Of a DNA stretch of 40,474 nucleotides, positions 35,496 to 40,474 are shown one piece after another; the first letter of the stretch is position 1; the number at the start of each line of letters is the position of its first letter. The translations under genes were made by a program, and so were the position numbers. The DNA lies in IMG/VR virus record IMGVR_UViG_3300014325_000025, positions 1 to 40,474 of that record. One strand, 5' to 3'. The notes beneath the pieces were generated by a model. That model was not told where the DNA came from, did not search any database, and saw only the letters and a program-made list of their open reading frames with translations. The DNA comes from a virus.

Positions 35496-36302
35496 TCAGC
35501 AGAGAAGTTCCCGCCGGGACGCCTCCCACAGGCGGGACCACATTTCGCGTGCGCTGGACGTCTCGGCGTGGGCCATGTGCCACCGCAGGTTCTCGTTACC
35601 GTCGTCCAGGCCGGGCCGCCACTCGACCTCGACGCCCGCCGTGTCCTCGGCGGGCGCGGCTTCGGCCAGGTGCTGGCGGATGGCGGCCTCGGCGGCGGTG
35701 TCGTCCTGGTCCAGGCCCCGCGCCTCGGCCTCGGCGTTGGCATCCAACATCGCCTCGGCCTCGGCCAGCCGCGCGGCGTTCTCCGCCGCACGCGCCTCCA
35801 TGTCGTCCAGCATGGCGCCGATCTCGGCGAGGCCCTGGTCGATGCGTGCCTCGGCCTCGGCGAGATCGGCGCCATGGTGCGTGGCGCACGCGAACAGCTG
35901 TCCGCGGGGGCCGTGCCCGACCGGGACGGACGGGACGGTCAGGAGGTCCCGTCCGCAGTCGGCGCAGGCGTGCCCGTCCGCCTGCGCGTCGGTCAGGTTC
36001 GCATCCGACGCCTCGGCGTCGGCCTGCAGGTGCGCCCCTGTCAAGGGGTCGTAGTCGCCCGGGTCGACGTTCGCCATATCCTCGGCGTCGCGATTCATGA
36101 TCCGCGCCAGATCCATAGCACCTGCGCGGGCGCCGCGGCCCGTCCATGTTTGCCCCGGGACCTGCAGCCCGGTAATGCGATCCTTGACCCCCCATTCGCC
36201 GTCGTAGCGGTGCGCGACGTAGCGGTTGCCGGTCATGATCTCTCCCAGGGTGTCTAGGGCGGCAGGGGTCAGCGTGATGCCAAACCCGGTGGTGATCATC
36301 AT
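35496..36302 (-). CDS. Large acidic coiled-coil protein with a zinc-like motif
   Basis: 268 residues from ATG 36302 after GGGGTAA. The N-terminal domain (MMITTGFGITLTPAALDTLG) is followed by acidic segments, a possible zinc site CADCGRDL...LFACATHHG (about 112-142), then a long charged coiled coil (LAEAEARIDQGLAEIGAMLD). The C-terminal part has LRWHMAHAETSSAREMWSRL. Its promoter carries a repressor-type site. No family is recognised. Confidence 0.7.
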   Translation of the reverse strand: MMITTGFGITLTPAALDTLGEIMTGNRYVAHRYDGEWGVKDRITGLQVPGQTWTGRGARAGAMDLARIMNRDAEDMANVDPGDYDPLTGAHLQADAEASDANLTDAQADGHACADCGRDLLTVPSVPVGHGPRGQLFACATHHGADLAEAEARIDQGLAEIGAMLDDMEARAAENAARLAEAEAMLDANAEAEARGLDQDDTAAEAAIRQHLAEAAPAEDTAGVEVEWRPGLDDGNENLRWHMAHAETSSAREMWSRLWEASRRELLC

Positions 36303-36321
36303 TTACCCCTGCCTGCCTCTC

Positions 36322-36336
36322 ATTTAACCTAAGTTT
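36322..36336 (-). promoter_or_regulatory. Repressor site and -10 before 35496-36302
   Basis: TTAACCTAAGTTT at 36324-36336 with TTAAAT (minus strand, 36322-36327) as a likely -10. The -35 is weak (GCGTCA-like). It overlaps the stop codon of the upstream gene. Confidence 0.65.
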
Positions 36337-36532
36337 ACTGGCGTTTGACGCGGACGGAAAGGGTGTAGCGGTTGATGCCGCCGATGGTGTCCAGGTAGCG
36401 GCGCACCATGTGCGCCGATCCTGCCCTGCCGTGCTGCGCAATCGTCTTGCTGTGAAGGTCCCTGACCCACTCGGAGGTCAGGTCTCCCTCGACGGTTTCG
36501 ATGTAGGTTTCGGTGTAGGTGACCGGGGGCAT
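36335..36532 (-). CDS. Small hypothetical protein from a likely leaderless mRNA
   Basis: 65 residues beginning MPPVTYTETYIETVEGDLTS. ATG 36532 is seven bases after the -10 hexamer of the promoter at 36540-36568. No ribosome-binding site is present. An ATG at 36541 would lie on the -10 itself. The C-terminal half has VRRYLDTIGGINRYTLSVRV, with alternating strand pattern. Function unknown. Confidence 0.62.
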   Translation of the reverse strand: MPPVTYTETYIETVEGDLTSEWVRDLHSKTIAQHGRAGSAHMVRRYLDTIGGINRYTLSVRVKRQ

Positions 36533-36539
36533 GGGCCAC

Positions 36540-36568
36540 ATTTAACCTAAGCTTGCGCTAGGTGTCAA
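36540..36568 (-). promoter_or_regulatory. Promoter with repressor site for a leaderless gene
   Basis: Minus strand TTGACA (36563-36568), 17-bp spacer, TTAAAT (36540-36545). TTAACCTAAGCTT at 36542-36554 covers the -10 and spacer. The layout is the same as at 13153-13182. Confidence 0.78.
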
Positions 36569-36577
36569 GCGCCTCGG

Positions 36578-36787
36578 CTAGGCCGAGGCGTCCGGGTCCG
36601 ACAGGGCGTTCAGCCTGCGCGCGTGGATGGCGGCCGTCGCCGCGCGCTTCCACTGGAATCGCGCGGCGTTCCTCGTAGTGACGGGGCTACCCGTGCCGTC
36701 CACCTGCGGCCGGCACACGTCGCGGGTGTCGATCACGAAGAACATGCCGGCCCGCTCGCTTACCTTGTATCGCGTGTTGCCTTCCAT
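36578..36787 (-). CDS. Small basic accessory protein
   Basis: 69 residues, ATG 36787 after GAGGGGAACGGAG. It begins MEGNTRYKVSERAGMFFVID and has a C-terminal basic helix AARFQWKRAATAAIHARRLN. It has its own promoter P5. The strand-helix layout with basic residues suggests nucleic-acid binding; this is not supported further. Confidence 0.7.
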   Translation of the reverse strand: MEGNTRYKVSERAGMFFVIDTRDVCRPQVDGTGSPVTTRNAARFQWKRAATAAIHARRLNALSDPDASA

Positions 36788-36817
36788 CTCCGTTCCCCTC
36801 TCTCGTGGTGTGACATC

Positions 36818-36847
36818 ACATTAGCCTGATCCATTTGACACTGTCAA
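36818..36847 (-). promoter_or_regulatory. Accessory promoter P5 (perfect palindrome)
   Basis: The -35 TTGACA (36842-36847) is inside the perfect palindrome CCATTTGACA-C-TGTCAAATGG. The -10 is TAATGT (36818-36823) at an 18-bp spacing. GGTGTGACATCAC near the start point resembles the element at P1. It drives 36578-36787. Confidence 0.72.
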
Positions 36848-36883
36848 ATGGTTACCGTGTGACCTGGTTCACATCGTATCCAT

Positions 36884-36912
36884 TTGACAGTGTCAAATGG
36901 TTCGGTTAGGCT
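36884..36912 (+). promoter_or_regulatory. Accessory promoter P6 (perfect palindrome)
   Basis: TTGACA (36884-36889), 17-bp spacer, TAGGCT (36907-36912), with the perfect palindrome CCATTTGACA-G-TGTCAAATGG across the -35. It is divergent from P5, about 35 bp away. It drives 36944-37174. Confidence 0.85.
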
Positions 36913-36943
36913 GAGGCCACACCACCAACCGGGAGGAACCGAG

Positions 36944-37174
36944 ATGACCGCCACCACCGCCGGCTACATCCTTTTCACCATCGGCGTTGATGAGGCCGCC
37001 GAGGGCGTTTTCGCCAGCTGGGATGAGGCGTACGGCCTGGCGGTGGAACTGTGGGGGTGCGAAGTCGAGTTCAGCGCGCAGACGTGGGACAGCACAGATA
37101 ACGACGTAGACGCGTCGTGGTACGCAGACCTTACCGCCGACGTGGCGTTTTGCATCCGGCGCAGACGCGCCTAA
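36944..37174 (+). CDS. Small accessory protein
   Basis: 76 residues beginning MTATTAGYILFTIGVDEAAE, ATG 36944 after GGGAGGAACCGAG. It contains WDEAYGLAVELWGCEVEFSA and a basic CIRRRRA tail. It has its own promoter and terminator. The predicted fold is alpha/beta. No homologue is recognised. Confidence 0.72.
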   Translation: MTATTAGYILFTIGVDEAAEGVFASWDEAYGLAVELWGCEVEFSAQTWDSTDNDVDASWYADLTADVAFCIRRRRA

Positions 37175-37182
37175 ACACCAAA

Positions 37183-37206
37183 GGGCCACCCCCGCAGGGG
37201 TGGCCC
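37183..37206 (+). terminator. Terminator after 37174
   Basis: Perfect 10-bp stem (GGGCCACCCC / GGGGTGGCCC) with a CGCA loop, placed nine bases after the stop of the accessory gene. No strong T run follows. Confidence 0.75.
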
Positions 37207-37290
37207 TAGGCGTGCCTGGTTCGCCTACTCGGCAGGCCCTTAGAGGCGATCCGCGCCCCATCGGGGGGCGCCTCACCCCCTGGAGGGGTT

Positions 37291-37539
37291 ATGCGTAGCA
37301 GTGACCGCGCCGAGGCTGGCGCCCTGTATTTCGACCGCGACGCGTGGATGGCCACCATCCGCCATCTGTTCGCCTACGTCCGCCTCGGCGGCATCCTGGA
37401 CGCGCACGGCCCGGACGTCGCTGCGGATTTTGAGCTGTGGGCGACGGACACCCACGTGTCCCCCGCGGCAGGGCTGGACGCCCTGCCGCTCAGCTGGCGT
37501 GACGTGTGGGAGGAGTACCGGGACCTTAAGGGCCTCTAG
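37291..37539 (+). CDS. Small accessory protein
   Basis: 82 residues, ATG 37291 after GGAGGGGTT. It begins MRSSDRAEAGALYFDRDAWM and has TIRHLFAYVRLGGILDAHG, LSWRDVWEEYRDLKGL. It is mostly helical and acidic. No promoter of the palindromic family lies directly ahead, so readthrough from P6 may serve it. A 28-bp palindromic terminator follows. Function unknown. Confidence 0.7.
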   Translation: MRSSDRAEAGALYFDRDAWMATIRHLFAYVRLGGILDAHGPDVAADFELWATDTHVSPAAGLDALPLSWRDVWEEYRDLKGL

Positions 37540-37544
37540 AACGC

Positions 37545-37572
37545 CGCGAGGGGGCCCTAGGGCCCCCTCGCG
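37545..37572. terminator. 28-bp perfect palindrome terminator
   Basis: CGCGAGGGGGCCC, TA, GGGCCCCCTCGCG is a perfect palindrome between convergent small genes and should work both ways. Confidence 0.8.
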
Positions 37573-37589
37573 TGCCTGGGTTCTGCCGG

Positions 37590-37682
37590 CTACTCGTCAG
37601 CCGGTTCTACGGCCTCAACGGTCCAGGTCTGCTCATCGTCGCCCTGGCCTGTGGTCAGCGTGTCCTGCCGTTCTCTCTCCAT
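37590..37682 (-). CDS. Putative 30-residue acidic peptide
   Basis: ATG 37682 opens MERERQDTLTTGQGDDEQTW, ending AVEPADE. It is strongly acidic. The ribosome-binding site is weak (GGCTGCAGG). Only position between a terminator and promoter P7 supports it, so it is uncertain. Confidence 0.35.
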   Translation of the reverse strand: MERERQDTLTTGQGDDEQTWTVEAVEPADE

Positions 37683-37740
37683 GGCCTGCAGCCTACCCGC
37701 GCACCGCGCGGGGGATGTGACCGGCATCACCTCAAACCAT

Positions 37741-37769
37741 TTGACAGTGTCATATGGTTAGGGCATAGT
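37741..37769 (+). promoter_or_regulatory. Accessory promoter P7 (palindromic -35 family)
   Basis: TTGACA (37741-37746), 17-bp spacer, CATAGT (37764-37769). The palindrome CCATTTGACA-G-TGTCATATGG has one mismatch. It drives 37814-38068. Confidence 0.78.
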
Positions 37770-37813
37770 TAGAGATGCACCCGGAAGGGCCGGGGCGGAA
37801 AGGGGAAAGCGAA

Positions 37814-38068
37814 ATGGCCGACTACCGACTCCCGAAGGTGGGCGAGATGGCCCGGGGGGTCTACCGGGGGCAGCCAGTCCGGGGGGTCGTCCGAGAGGCG
37901 GTCCGCCTTCCCGGACGGACCGCGCGGGTCCGCCTGCGGGTCACCCTGGACCACTCGATCGCGATCGACGGTAAGCGGGTGGGCGACATCTACATCACGG
38001 TGTCCCCGTGGGATGGGATCGACCCGGACATGAACGAGGAGGCCGCGACGTTCATCATGGGCGCCTAG
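37814..38068 (+). CDS. Small basic accessory protein
   Basis: 84 residues beginning MADYRLPKVGEMARGVYRGQ, ATG 37814 after GGAAAGGGGAAAGCGAA. It contains RTARVRLRVTLDHSIAIDGK and a C-terminal acidic helix. Own promoter P7 and a strong terminator flank it. The N-terminal basic part may bind nucleic acid. Function unknown. Confidence 0.72.
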   Translation: MADYRLPKVGEMARGVYRGQPVRGVVREAVRLPGRTARVRLRVTLDHSIAIDGKRVGDIYITVSPWDGIDPDMNEEAATFIMGA

Positions 38069-38075
38069 GCGCCAC

Positions 38076-38112
38076 GGAAGGGCCCCCCTACCGGCAATAG
38101 GGGGGCCCTTCC
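38076..38112 (+). terminator. Terminator after 38068
   Basis: Perfect 15-bp stem (GGAAGGGCCCCCCTA / TAGGGGGGCCCTTCC) with a 7-nt loop, followed by CCCG. It ends the single-gene cassette. Confidence 0.85.
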
Positions 38113-38143
38113 CCGTTCCCCGAAAAGAATCATGGAGAACCAT

Positions 38144-38171
38144 TTGACGGCGTCATACGGTTCCGTATAGG
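38144..38171 (+). promoter_or_regulatory. Accessory promoter P8 (palindromic -35 family)
   Basis: TTGACG (38144-38149), 16-bp spacer, TATAGG (38166-38171). The palindrome is CCATTTGACG-G-CGTCATACGG. GGTGTCACACC follows near the start point, as at P1. It drives 38204-38446. Confidence 0.78.
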
Positions 38172-38203
38172 ATGGTGTCACACCAGAGAGAAGGGGAAAC
38201 GAA

Positions 38204-38446
38204 ATGACCAGCGACTTCACTCTCATCATCGCCCCGGACGGGGCGGTAGTGCACAACGCCTTCGAGATCGGTCAGCCCGAGTGCCCGGTCGACATGGACG
38301 ACCTGGACGACCGGGCGCTGATGTGGGCCGTAGCCCACGGGTACGCAGACCAGACGTGGGAGGTCTTCAACTACGACGTGCTACTCCACATCCAGCGCGG
38401 GCACGCCGACAGGCGCGACTTCCCGTCACTGCAGCTGACCCTCTGA
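38204..38446 (+). CDS. Small acidic accessory protein
   Basis: 80 residues beginning MTSDFTLIIAPDGAVVHNAF, ATG 38204 after GAAGGGGAAACGAA. It is acidic with MDDLDDRALMWAVAHGYADQ and ends PSLQLTL. Own promoter P8 and terminator. No family recognised. Confidence 0.72.
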   Translation: MTSDFTLIIAPDGAVVHNAFEIGQPECPVDMDDLDDRALMWAVAHGYADQTWEVFNYDVLLHIQRGHADRRDFPSLQLTL

Positions 38447-38462
38447 CCTGCGCAGGAACCAC

Positions 38463-38487
38463 AGCCCCCGGGGCGCCCCCGGGGGCT
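38463..38487. terminator. Terminator after 38446
   Basis: AGCCCCCGGGG, CGC, CCCCGGGGGCT is a perfect 11-bp stem after the accessory gene. It separates that cassette from the next operon. Confidence 0.8.
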
Positions 38488-38518
38488 TCACCCATGCGGC
38501 AGCGCGATAGGAGGGGTC

Positions 38519-38896
38519 ATGGCGAGACGGACAGTCCGCGCGGACGGTAGGCTCGCGGGCGTGGAGGACACGCAGACCGAGGCCTCAGGGGCGGCCTGGA
38601 CGCCTACGCCCAGCCAACTGGCCGAGGCGTTCCGCCGGATGGCCAGACCGGACCAGGAGGAGGCCATCCGGCTACTCGGCCTCACGCACACTAGCGGCCT
38701 CGCGGCGCTGCTCGGAAAGAACTCCAGGCAACAGGCGTTGATCATCGCCAACCGCGACGACTTCCCCCGGCCCCTACGTGAGCCTGTAGCCGGCGTCAGG
38801 GTGTGGCTGGCGAGCGACGTCCGCGCCTACGTCGCGGCTGGCCTAGTCGACCGCGGTGCGGGCGGCAGGCCACCGTGGAAGGGCAAGACGGCGTGA
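38519..38896 (+). CDS. DNA-binding protein (AlpA/MerR-like or excisionase-like)
   Basis: 125 residues, ATG 38519 after AGGAGGGGTC. A helical middle (PSQLAEAFRRMARPDQEEAI) is followed by FPRPLREPVAGVRVWLASDV and RAYVAAGLVDRGAGGRPPW. The RPP tail and the FP-P-x...W-x2-DV pattern are like the winged-helix DNA-binding part of AlpA-type regulators and recombination directionality factors. It could be the excisionase or a cassette regulator. It is coupled to a small zinc-motif gene. Confidence 0.6.
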   Translation: MARRTVRADGRLAGVEDTQTEASGAAWTPTPSQLAEAFRRMARPDQEEAIRLLGLTHTSGLAALLGKNSRQQALIIANRDDFPRPLREPVAGVRVWLASDVRAYVAAGLVDRGAGGRPPWKGKTA

Positions 38897-39141
38897 AGAA
38901 GCGGCGCCAGCATGGGCCGTTGCCGGCCCTGCCTGCCGTGCCCGCCGAAGCGGGCACGGTCCCGCTCGACTGCGGCCACCTGGCCGCAGGGCGGCCCGTG
39001 TGGCGGTCCGCCTCGGGTGGGACCGCCTGCGACGTGTGCGCCGAGGCGCGCCGGGCGGACCTTGACCGACTGCTAGAGACTGAGGCGGACGGGTGGGACG
39101 GCCAGGATGACGGGAGGGAAGGGGACCACGATGTGGTATGA
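38893..39141 (+). CDS. Small zinc-motif protein
   Basis: 82 residues from GTG 38893 that overlaps the previous stop (GTGA). It starts MKKRRQHGPLPALPAVPAEA and has a zinc-like pair DCGHLAAG...CDVCAEARRA, then an acidic tail (ETEADGWDGQDDGREGDHDV). The overlap suggests coupled translation with the DNA-binding protein. Function unknown. Confidence 0.68.
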   Translation: MKKRRQHGPLPALPAVPAEAGTVPLDCGHLAAGRPVWRSASGGTACDVCAEARRADLDRLLETEADGWDGQDDGREGDHDVV

Positions 39142-39409
39142 CGTGAAGACCACGCGTTTCCTGCTATTGGAAGATATCTGCGCCGCGCGGACTCAGAGCA
39201 TACCCTATTGGCACGAACTACTTGCCCTCTCCCCTGGAGAGCCTGCCTATCTGGCGGAAATCGACCGGCTAAGGGGGGAGATGCACGCGGCGGCGCGGCG
39301 CGCCCTTGACCTCGGAGAGCCTGTGGCGTATGTCTGCGAGGCACTCGGGCCGGGATACCGTGCGTCTAACGTCGCCCGCCTGATCGCGTCTACAGGCCAC
39401 GCGGCGTAG
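39131..39409 (+). CDS. Hypothetical protein
   Basis: 92 residues, ATG 39131 after AAGGGGACCACG. It starts MWYDVKTTRFLLLEDICAAR and has a helical LAEIDRLRGEMHAAARRALD and YVCEALGPGYRASNVARLIA. Last rightward gene before a strong bidirectional terminator. Function unknown. Confidence 0.7.
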   Translation: MWYDVKTTRFLLLEDICAARTQSIPYWHELLALSPGEPAYLAEIDRLRGEMHAAARRALDLGEPVAYVCEALGPGYRASNVARLIASTGHAA

Positions 39410-39412
39410 GAC

Positions 39413-39447
39413 GTTGATGGGGGCGGTGCACCACCGCCCCCATCAAC
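39413..39447. terminator. Strong bidirectional terminator between convergent operons
   Basis: A perfect 16-bp stem (GTTGATGGGGGCGGTG / CACCGCCCCCATCAAC) with a 3-nt loop. It ends both the rightward accessory operon and the long leftward early operon. Confidence 0.88.
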
Positions 39448-39453
39448 TGGCCG

Positions 39454-39651
39454 CTAGACGTCGCTGACCTCGGGCATGCCCGAGGTGATCCAACTACCCG
39501 CGTCGGCAGCTGTCGGCCAGACTGGCCCTACCGGCCATCCGCCCTGGCCGTTGATGTACTCGCGTACCTGCCAGCCCGCGCCGGTTTCGACGATCCGATA
39601 CGTCCGGTCGAGGTCAAGGTCGTCCGGGTCGCCGAGGTCGTGGTCAGGCAT
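39454..39651 (-). CDS. Small hypothetical protein, last gene of the leftward operon
   Basis: 65 residues beginning MPDHDLGDPDDLDLDRTYRI. An acidic N terminus is followed by YRIVETGAGWQVREYINGQG, a beta-hairpin pattern with Trp, and a WPTAADAGSWI helix. It overlaps the upstream gene by eight bases. Function unknown. Confidence 0.7.
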   Translation of the reverse strand: MPDHDLGDPDDLDLDRTYRIVETGAGWQVREYINGQGGWPVGPVWPTAADAGSWITSGMPEVSDV

Positions 39652-39898
39652 CGGCCTCGGCCTCGGCGGGGGGAAGTGACGTCACGATGGTGACGCGGCG
39701 GGCCGGTAGAGGCCCGGACGTCGCACGCTTGAAGTCGTCAACGGGCCCGTCCCGCACGGCGGTCACGGTGCGGGATTTCTCGTTTACGGACGCAATGCGG
39801 CCCGTTCGCGCCGCATATCCATGACCGTAGTTCCTCGACGTCCAGCATACCAACTGGCCGATTTTGATTTCGACTCCACGGGAGTCTTTCACCTGCAT
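39644..39898 (-). CDS. Small SH3/KOW-like protein
   Basis: 84 residues from ATG 39898 after CGGAGAAT. The N-terminal part (IKIGQLVCWTSRNYGHGYAA, RTGRIASVNEKSRTVTAV) has the alternating strands and Gly turns of an SH3-type barrel such as KOW domains. The C terminus is ARRVTIVTSLPPAEAEADA. Nucleic-acid or protein binding is likely but not more specific. Confidence 0.6.
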   Translation of the reverse strand: MQVKDSRGVEIKIGQLVCWTSRNYGHGYAARTGRIASVNEKSRTVTAVRDGPVDDFKRATSGPLPARRVTIVTSLPPAEAEADA

Positions 39899-40071
39899 AT
39901 TCTCCGTCCGCCTGCAGTATAGCATCTGACCTTATGTGTTTGATGAACGATGGTGGTGTGGTGTACGACGCTAGGATGGTCGTGGCGGTCCGGCTGACAG
40001 CCGGCTAGGGGTAGGGGTAGGGCTAGGGCCACGGCTGTTAGGGCCGTGGCGACCCTTACAGGGCCCTTCAC
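39889..40071 (-). CDS. Short His-rich lipoprotein
   Basis: 60 residues from a GTG at 40071 that overlaps the upstream stop (GTGA). The N terminus MKGPVRVATALTAVALALPL ends in the lipobox PLAGC (Cys25). The mature part is His-rich (DRHDHPSVVHHTTIVHQTHK) with two Cys in KVRCYTAGGRRIC. It should be anchored to the outer face of the membrane. A metal-binding or superinfection-exclusion role is possible. Confidence 0.68.
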   Translation of the reverse strand: MKGPVRVATALTAVALALPLPLAGCQPDRHDHPSVVHHTTIVHQTHKVRCYTAGGRRICR

Positions 40072-40271
40072 AGGCCCATCTCTTCCATCCACTCGTATAT
40101 CTCTGCAGCGTAGGGATCGGCGATCTTGTGTAGCGCCTGCAGGAACTCCCATGCTTCCCGGATATTGTCGGGAAGATCGTATTCCTCGGCCTTCAGGCCG
40201 TAGTCGAGGGCATCGTCGATGCCCCCCTCATGGTCGATTTTCGCTGCGAATTCCGCGGCTGGCCGTTTCAC
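40068..40271 (-). CDS. Small acidic hypothetical protein
   Basis: 67 residues from a GTG at 40271 that overlaps the upstream stop (GTGA). It begins MKRPAAEFAAKIDHEGGIDD and is helical and acidic (EYDLPDNIREAWEFLQALHK, YEWMEEMGL). No family is recognised. Confidence 0.7.
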   Translation of the reverse strand: MKRPAAEFAAKIDHEGGIDDALDYGLKAEEYDLPDNIREAWEFLQALHKIADPYAAEIYEWMEEMGL

Positions 40272-40474
40272 TCGGCGGCCTGGACGGCGTCAGCGCGCTC
40301 CCGCGCGGCCTGTAGACGCGCACGGTTCACGCCGATGTGAACAACCCTCGGGATGTCTGCCGCATCCAGGGCTATGGCGGTGGGCAGGATCGATTGGTGG
40401 CCGTCAACGGTCACGACAACTTCCTCAAACGGGCGTCGCTCAACAAGCATGAACGGAATACCATCGGCATGGCC
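40268..40474 (-). CDS. Small hypothetical protein (3' part; starts at 171)
   Basis: The 3' part of the 84-residue gene that begins at 171 on the circular map. Bases 40352-40474 duplicate 1-123. The stop at 40268 overlaps the next start as GTGA. The internal MLVERRPFEEVVVTVDGHQS should not be taken as its N terminus. Confidence 0.75.
   Translation of the reverse strand, partial: GHADGIPFMLVERRPFEEVVVTVDGHQSILPTAIALDAADIPRVVHIGVNRARLQAARERADAVQAAE
40352..40474. repeat. Terminal redundancy, right copy
   Basis: Exact copy of bases 1-123. See the left copy for interpretation as the overlap of a circular genome. Confidence 0.95.

Noticed and set aside
35376-36257. A 293-codon plus-strand frame
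   Set aside because: It is opposite the two minus-strand genes at 34492-36302, which have protein-like composition, starts and a promoter.
1-40474. tRNA genes
   Set aside because: No cloverleaf with acceptor stem and T-arm was recognised by eye in any gap. A tRNA scan would be decisive.

Overview
The window is one complete, circular temperate siphophage genome from an actinobacterial host. Bases 1-123 recur exactly at 40352-40474, and one gene reads across that junction, so the unit genome is about 40,351 bp. An actinobacterial host is suggested by high GC, many GTG/TTG starts, ATGA/GTGA/TTGA-coupled genes, promoters of the form TTGACA-N17-TANNNT, a mycobacteriophage L5-like immunity repressor and a DUF732-like lipoprotein. 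The host genus cannot be fixed from the sequence.

Layout. (1) From about 10.3 kb leftward through position 1 and on to 39.45 kb is one long minus-strand early operon: RecB/Cas4-type exonuclease, DnaB-like helicase, endonuclease VII, PD-(D/E)XK resolvase-like nuclease, a primase split over two frames, a nucleotide-modification-associated protein, an RNA ligase, a cytosine-5 methyltransferase, a metallophosphoesterase, a sigma-like protein, two small membrane peptides, a His-rich lipoprotein and many small unknown genes. (2) 10.36-13.2 kb is the lysogeny and replication switch: L5-gp71-like repressor, tyrosine integrase, and a sliding-clamp-like gene with a leaderless small gene ahead of it. 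(3) 13.2-14.6 kb has a promoter followed by five hairpins, then HNH endonuclease, an unknown gene and a DUF732-like lipoprotein. (4) 14.7-18.0 kb is accessory: a four-repeat type I-E-like mini-CRISPR array without cas genes, and small genes with their own promoters. A minus-strand block here separates the two terminase subunits. (5) 18.0-34.4 kb is the late plus-strand module: terminase, portal, protease, capsid, an alanine-rich repeat protein, connectors, tail tube, frameshifted tail chaperones, tape measure, minor tail protein, amidase, holin and a secreted NlpC/P60 peptidase. (6) 34.5-39.45 kb holds a TPR-like protein, a coiled-coil protein and further small accessory genes, each with promoter and terminator.

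Regulation is the most striking aspect. Eleven near-identical 13-bp sites (TTAACCTAAGTTT family) lie at promoters, nearly all in the same top-strand orientation. They resemble the stoperators of cluster A mycobacteriophages, and the L5-type repressor is the obvious candidate binder. A second family, a 21-bp palindrome of the form CCATTTGACA-N-TGTCAAATGG, forms the -35 region of eight promoters in front of small accessory genes on both flanks of the structural module. One of these promoters reads through a 78-codon gene into the mini-CRISPR array, so the array could be expressed in lysogens and used with host Cascade. Two early leaders carry strings of strong hairpins that could be processive antitermination or other structured RNA elements.
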